Source of the DNA: Sisyra terminalis
Taxonomy: Eukaryota > Arthropoda > Insecta > Neuroptera > Sisyridae
Length of the DNA: 64,000 nt
Reading direction: 5' to 3'
NCBI GenBank assembly: GCA_958496175.1
Contig: OY292280.1
Location: 11,098,001-11,162,000, forward strand
Part shown: positions 58,760 to 64,000 of the stretch, piece after piece
Numbering within the stretch: position 1 is the first letter of the stretch
Layout of the letters: every line of letters starts with the position of its first letter
The notes under the pieces: generated by a model
What the model was told of the DNA's origin: nothing
Seen by the model: only the letters and a program-made list of their open reading frames with translations
Databases searched by the model: none
Position numbers and translations under genes: made by a program

Positions 58760-59160
58760 GTTAAATGAAATTATTGCAAACGTAGTGCAGACTACAAAAT
58801 TTCGACTCGGAATGAAACCCAAAGGAATGTAAAATATAGCATCCGGTTTCCAACGCTTTTATTATTAAAAAAAATATATTTGATTTTAATATCGTTTCGG
58901 TGAAAACAAGAGGTTTTAAAAAACTTTTAAATGGGCCGCACCACTTTAAATATAGAAAATAGGGCTTCGCCCCAATTGACAAAGTGTTTTTTTTATGTTT
59001 GGAAATTTATTATCAGAAATTTCATAATTTATATTGTTAGAAGCTTTTTCTGCACCCACAGTTAAGAAACACTCGTGTAAACTATGCCTTTCTTCTGATA
59101 TGCGATTCAGTACTATGAGTGCCTTATTCATTAATTTTACTACATAGTACATATTCAGAC
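58760..59160. other. intergenic DNA, no supported gene
   Basis: Two overlapping minus-strand frames (73 and 68 codons, 58,761-59,152) have no splice partner, domain or promoter. One (TVGAEKASNN) looks slightly coding-like but is not recognised. Confidence 0.3.
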
Positions 59161-59230
59161 CATACCTGTTAAAAATGGAAATACAAAAAATATATTACAA
59201 AGGGTGTAAATGGGTGAAATCAAAATATTT

Positions 59231-59510
59231 TTTTTCGCTAACTTTGAACAGTTATACAGTTTATACAATACATAAAATATATTTTGGTCTTAAATATTAA
59301 ACTACTAACATAAATTTAAACAAATGCATTATTGACGTATTGCCCAGATACTTAATTCGATTGCTAAGCAATCTTCACCAGTGGTCATAGCGATCCAATA
59401 CTACTTGATGACCACTGAGGAAAATTGCTTGATAATCGAAATACGTTTCTTGGTACGTGAGTGATACATTTGTTTAAATTTATCTTGGTAGTTTTCTTTT
59501 GTAAATTATA
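59231..59510. mobile_element. relative of the 32.8-kb foldback MITE
   Basis: Begins TTTTCGCTAACTTTGAACAG and TTATACAGTTTATACAATA, contains TTGCCCAGATACTTAATTCG and CTACTTGATGACCACTGAGG, and partially folds back. It matches the element at 32,824-33,275 with a shortened centre. Confidence 0.65.
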
Positions 59511-59637
59511 ATACAAAAAAAGACCACTATATATTTCATAAATTGTATCAACTGTCAATGGATGGTTAAAAACTGAAACTTGAAGAGATGAATTTAAATG
59601 GTTAATTACAGGTAGAAAAACAAGAACCGGAATAAAG

Positions 59638-59700
59638 CCTATTAGTGGACGAGTGGTCAAGGTGGCCGCTCCAAAACTGGTAGATGTTTGTTGATAAATT
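59638..59700 (+). mobile_element. second tRNA-derived SINE fragment
   Basis: TGGACGAGTGGTCAAGGTGG followed by CCGCTCCAAAACTGGTAGAT matches the A-box half of the 43,740 copy; the B box is lost. Confidence 0.5.
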
Positions 59701-59876
59701 TTCGAAATTTCTCGATTTACGGGAATAAAAAAATTATGGGAATAGAATGAGATGTGTTGCACAATTCCCAGAGTTTTCAACTTAAGAATTGGTTTTTATG
59801 GGATAGAAGGTTTAATCGTTTGGTGGTTAATTGTTAATAATTAATAGATGATAAAATTCAGATCTCAGCTTTAATA

Positions 59877-60228
59877 TTTTTTAAATAAGAAGACAATTCA
59901 GATCATTTAAGATCTTTTTGTTTTTTATTTTTTATTTTTATTATTCAATTAGCTACGTTTCGTTACTAATCGTAACTTCCTCAGGCTTCTATAACAAATT
60001 AAAATATTTTTATTTGTATAGAATTAAAATATTAATAATATTTTTAATATTAATAATATTATTAAATTACAATATTATAATATTAATAATATTTTAATTT
60101 GTTATAGAAGCCTGAGGAAGTTATGATTAGTAACGAAACGTAGCTAATTGAATAATAAAAATATTAAATAAAATATAAAAAACAAGAAGATCTTAAATGA
60201 TCTGAATTGTCTTCTTATTTAAAAAAAG
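59877..60228. mobile_element. ~350-bp foldback MITE
   Basis: Arms about 59,877-60,012 and 60,094-60,228 pair almost perfectly (GAAGACAATTCAGATCATTT / AAATGATCTGAATTGTCTTC; TAGCTACGTTTCGTTACTAA / TTAGTAACGAAACGTAGCTA; AGGCTTCTATAACAAATT / AATTTGTTATAGAAGCCT) around an AATATT-rich loop. No coding capacity. Confidence 0.85.
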
Positions 60229-60229
60229 T

Positions 60230-61230
60230 TAATTATTAACTTTTAAGCCTTCCAGGGTTGCAAAATTGTATTGTAGGTACTTGGGAACCACAAATTGAAT
60301 ATTATATTTACCCAACAAATTAATGATTGACCACAATATCAATTGTACACCACAAATAATAATGGGAATATAAAACAAAACCTTTGCAACAAAATTTGTT
60401 TCCCTTTGATGTTCAATATTAATTTACACCCCCGAGCATGTAATTGTGCAATTATCCTTTCCTCGGCATGCATGTAATTGAGTGTTAATAAACATGTCAA
60501 AGTTTTGATGACAAAATATCGCATATGACAAATAATTTGGCATACAAAACTATTTTCGTGTTTAATATATTATTTATAGCGACGCAATCATTGAATTATG
60601 ATACAATTACAATATTGGAGTCAACTACCGTTTGTTTTATATCCATAGGGTACACGCATGCGCCAATTTTCCAAAAAAAAAAAGCCAAATAGTAAACACA
60701 TGTGTGTTTTTTCCATGTTCAAAACAACGTCCACAATAATTGACAGTCTACGATATGTAATTAATGTTAATTAAAAAACAAAGAAATATAACTACCCTCA
60801 AAATAGATTACTAATTACCACAAATTGGCAGTGTTATATTCATAATTACGCTTATTGTTTTACGCTAATGTAGTGGTTGCTTTTTTTTTTTAAAAAGCAG
60901 GTGCGTATCTGATAGTTGATTCAAGAGGGACAATTTCAGAAAATTTAGTTGAAAAAAAAAGCAATGAAGGTAGTCGTATTTAGTTCAAAAGAGGGGTAGA
61001 AATGATTCTAAACTAACCTCGTATAGATTTATGAAACAATAAACAATTATATTTTATCTACAAGTTAAATTAATATTCTTTGTGCCATTTATTTTGAAAG
61101 AGATCCAAGTTCATGTCAAAGAAAGGCCATTTAATCAACAATTCTATAACTATGAAAAATTATCAAAAGAACTATAACTTTTATACTAAAAAATAAGTTA
61201 CTGAAAACATTAAAGGGAGAAACATAACTC
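60230..61230. other. intergenic DNA, nothing recognised
   Basis: AT-rich sequence without a supported gene. The 61-codon minus-strand frame near 60,339-60,524 has no supporting evidence. Confidence 0.35.
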
Positions 61231-61455
61231 GGCTCATGTGTACTTTAACACACCCACAATCTGGCAATATTGCATTTTCGATTTTATTTTTAATTTAATT
61301 CGCGATTAAATCGGCCAATAATAAAAATTTAGCCACAAAAGAGAGAATTATACCATATTTGAATTAAAATAACAAAAAAATCGCTTATTAAATTAAAAAC
61401 AAAATCGAAAATGCAACGTTGTCAGATTGTGGATGTGCTAAAGTACACTTAAGCC
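61231..61455. mobile_element. family-A MITE, 61-kb copy
   Basis: Ends GGCTCATGTGTACTTTAACA and, inverted, GGCTTAAGTGTACTTTAGCA; cores CTGGCAATATTGCATTTTCG and CTGACAACGTTGCATTTTCG. Confidence 0.85.
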
Positions 61456-61630
61456 GAAATATTTATGTTTTATAATTTTTTCAAATAAATTTTTTTCTGG
61501 AGGGTAACTTTTCTCATTGCTACCTTTTCTCATTATAGGAAAGATATTTAAAAGTTATTAATAAAAGATCTGAAGAAACACAACAAGATATTGTTAAACC
61601 AGAGAAGGAAGGAATTCAGGATGATATCAG

Positions 61631-61724
61631 GATTGAATAAACGAAAATATCGCGAATTAAATTAACGACAAAGTCGAAAATGCAACATTGCCAGATTGTG
61701 GGTGTGCTAAAGTACACTTGAGCC
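61631..61724. mobile_element. family-A MITE, right half only
   Basis: From GATTGAATAAACGAAAATAT through GAAAATGCAACATTGCCAGA to GCTAAAGTACACTTGAGCC. The left half is absent; lies 175 bp from a full copy. Confidence 0.75.
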
Positions 61725-62276
61725 CATAATTCTTAGAAATACTCCTTACGATTATGTAAACATTGGATTCGATTACATAATCGTGAAGTCTTGGAAAGGA
61801 AGGAAACTATTCGGAAAGTTTGTAGTCCTACCGGAGCACTAAGATTCTTGAAACAAGAAGATACAGGAGATGAAGCTATAGAATATTACCTCTGGAGTCA
61901 CCTAAATTCTCCATGACCACCTAAACTAGAGACCCAATCGACTGCCAACCATGAATTTTAAATTAATTTAATGGTTGTATTTTGAATTAGGGTTATACCA
62001 ATAAGGCTCTGAAGAAGTAATTAAAATCCCTTGATCAATAGGGATCTTCTAGCAACGCTAAAAAAAATATTTTTCCGACTATAAATAGAACTATCTATTT
62101 ATTTAGTATTACAGTAATGAAAAAAAAAGTTCAATAAATTTATATTTTGCTTATATCTTTTTAAAGAAATAAGAACCATTGTAGACGACCCTGTATCCAG
62201 ATCCTTTCGAGTTTTATGGAATCATGAAACAATGCTTCATTAGCCGCATTGTACAAAATTTCTTGATTATCCACTT

Positions 62277-63080
62277 CATATTATCTTTATAAGTTCAAAT
62301 TAAAATTAATTAGAAACTTTTCTACTATGATTTTAAGTACTTGTTTATGGAAGAATTAGTGTTAGAATCCCCAAACTGGAACCTTTTTTTCGTTAGTGGG
62401 GTTTTGCTTTACATTACTATACCATCAAATTAAAAGAAAAAAAAATGTAAAACTTATTTATTTGGGTAATTTTTTAGTTCGGTTTGGGTACCTACAAAGT
62501 TAACTTATCAGATATTTTAGGTATTTTTGAAAAAAGGATGCTGAATCTATTTAATTCTAAGAACTTACTTCGGAATTTAAATTTCTTGAATTTCCTCTTC
62601 TTATAATACTTATAATTTCAAAATAAAATTAATTGGAAACTTTTCTACTTGGATTTTAGGTACTAATTCATGAAATAATTAGTGTAAGAATTCCCAAACT
62701 AGGACCTTTTTTTCGAAAGTGGGATTTTACTTAACATTACTGTACTATCAATTGAAAGGAAAAGAGTTGTAAAACCTATTTATTTGAATCCTAAATTCTG
62801 TTTGGGTACCTACGAAGTTAACTCTTCAGGTACCTTTGGTACTTTTGAGGATTATATTTTTTTTACTTACGAGGGAATCCAAATTTCTTGACTTTTCACT
62901 TCATATTATCTTCAAAAAAAAAAATTAAATGGCACCTTTCTACTATGGTTTTTAGTCCCGGCTTGACGTTCCTGATCCAAGGTTATACCGAAAAAAGGTA
63001 TTAATTTGGATCCTAAATTCGGTTTGGGTACCTATGAAGGGTACCTATGAATTAACCCGCTGGTATTTTAGGTACTTTTT
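62277..63080. repeat. ~315-bp degenerate tandem triplication
   Basis: Three successive segments (about 62,277, 62,600 and 62,905) share CATATTATCTT, AAATTAATT(A/G)(G/A)AAACTTTTC, TTCGGTTTGGGTACCTA(C/T) and TTTTAGGTAC in order. The third is shortened. Old tandem duplication in noncoding DNA. Confidence 0.7.
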
Positions 63081-63430
63081 GGGATAGTTGATAATGAATC
63101 AATTTAGGATGATTACTAGTTATGTAGGTGGTTTATGAAATATTGCCGCAAATTTGTTGATACCTTTTATTTGATACTAGGTATTCATGAATCAACTGAG
63201 GATTTTAGGATTTAAATGTTTAGAATACTTTATTTATCCAGCAAGTCATTGAATTTAGTAGTAGGAGAATTTTGATATTTTTTAAGAAGCAGAAATTTTG
63301 GGGAATTTTTGTTTAGTAAGAAAATGTTTAGTTTTGGTTTTGGTGGGTTTGGCACGGTGCCAGATTGTTGTTTTCAGGCATAAATTAGTGATGTTTCGGG
63401 AAAATAAAATTGATCAGTGGAAAGTCTTAC

Positions 63431-63736
63431 CTTTTTTTTGGCACTGCAAGCTGACTTGAACGAGTTGATCCCAAAGTGTGTGGCTTTGTTGGGAAGAGAA
63501 TTCTATATCATTTGGAAAGTGAAAGAACAGAAAGGCTTTTTGGTAGGAAACGAATTTCGGCGATTTGGGAATGATGCGTAGGTCCCTTGGGGTGGGGACA
63601 CCGATGGGCAACACGTGGTTGTGAATCCAGCTCGGATGACTGAGGATGACGGATGACACAGCAGGTGACGGAGGACCGCTCCTTTCCAAAACGCAATACT
63701 GTTCTTTCCCGATGATATACGGGTGTGATTTAATTT
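63431..63736 (-). CDS. possible internal exon of an unidentified gene
   Basis: Minus-strand 306-bp stretch, clearly less AT-rich than its surroundings, bounded by acceptor TTTTCCCAG and donor G|GTAAGAC, open in one frame for 101 codons (KSHPYIIGKEQYCVLERSG ... LRIIPKSPKFVSYQKAFLF ... DQLVQVSLQCQKK). No ATG precedes it in frame, so it would be an internal exon. Upstream (63,760-63,840) a further segment after TTTTTCTTCAG may be another exon, but the frames do not join cleanly. The gene would run past the window end or into noncoding repeats. Product not recognised; 5' UTR of an unknown transcript is the alternative. Confidence 0.3.
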
Positions 63737-64000
63737 CTGGGAAAATGTCTTACGTTAGCCACTCGCCTCTATTCGCCCAAGAGTCCACACTTTATTTGTG
63801 TTGAGCCTGACAATATTCAGCGCTGTCCAATTGGAACTCCATGTATGTGACGACTGCCGCACCAAGAAACTGAAGAAAAATAAAGCCACGTGAGTGTTTT
63901 CCCCCAAAACAAAACAGAATCGAGAAAATCAACGAAACTTGGACGAGTTTTGTTTTTTGTAAACAGACTGGCAATCGCGACAACACTGAATGTGTGTTCC

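Overview
The window is eukaryotic nuclear DNA: strongly AT-rich, with GT-AG introns, TATA/AATAAA signals and many short non-autonomous DNA transposons. Three conserved genes can be read exon by exon, and their proteins look arthropod, most likely insect (the PRL-1 and C2CD5 exons resemble insect orthologues from memory). No species can be named. No bacterial genes, CRISPR arrays or intact tRNA genes were seen.

Region 1 (about 1-20.3 kb) is a fast-evolving accessory block. It holds five small two-exon genes that I do not recognise (starts at 5173 minus, 11772, 13284, 17128 and 19562 plus) and two dead copies (about 1.69-2.06 kb minus; 14.14-16.76 kb plus). All five have a tiny first exon (9-13 codons), one phase-0 intron and an exon 2 carrying nearly all the protein. 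Two encode likely secreted proteins (hydrophobic 13-codon exon 1, then AYI at the start of exon 2). The other three encode acidic Ser/Thr/Pro-rich proteins without a signal peptide. Two of these three are paralogues, sharing an exon-1 MxSExS start and a C-terminal NPPxxxxEIxxALF motif. The block also contains a 2.76 kb inverted repeat, a 1.96 kb foldback element that splits one dead gene copy, and tandem segmental duplications.

Region 2 (23.5-37 kb) has two divergently transcribed conserved genes: a C2CD5/CDP138 orthologue (minus, 13 coding exons, 1055 aa) and cyclin E (plus, 4 coding exons, 404 aa). The 2.2 kb between their first coding exons contains three E2F-like sites, as expected for a G1/S cyclin.

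Region 3 (37-64 kb) is mostly repeats around PRL-1 (PTP4A phosphatase, minus, 3 coding exons, 177 aa, spread over 13.3 kb). Its introns and flanks contain hAT elements with 8-bp target duplications, nested MITEs, foldback elements, a tRNA-derived SINE and several tandem repeats. A recurrent ~220-bp MITE family (nine copies or fragments in the window, one of them in Region 1) has a shared subterminal core with GGCAACGTTGCATTTTC. A GC-richer minus-strand stretch at 63.4-63.7 kb looks like an exon of an unidentified gene that continues past the window end.
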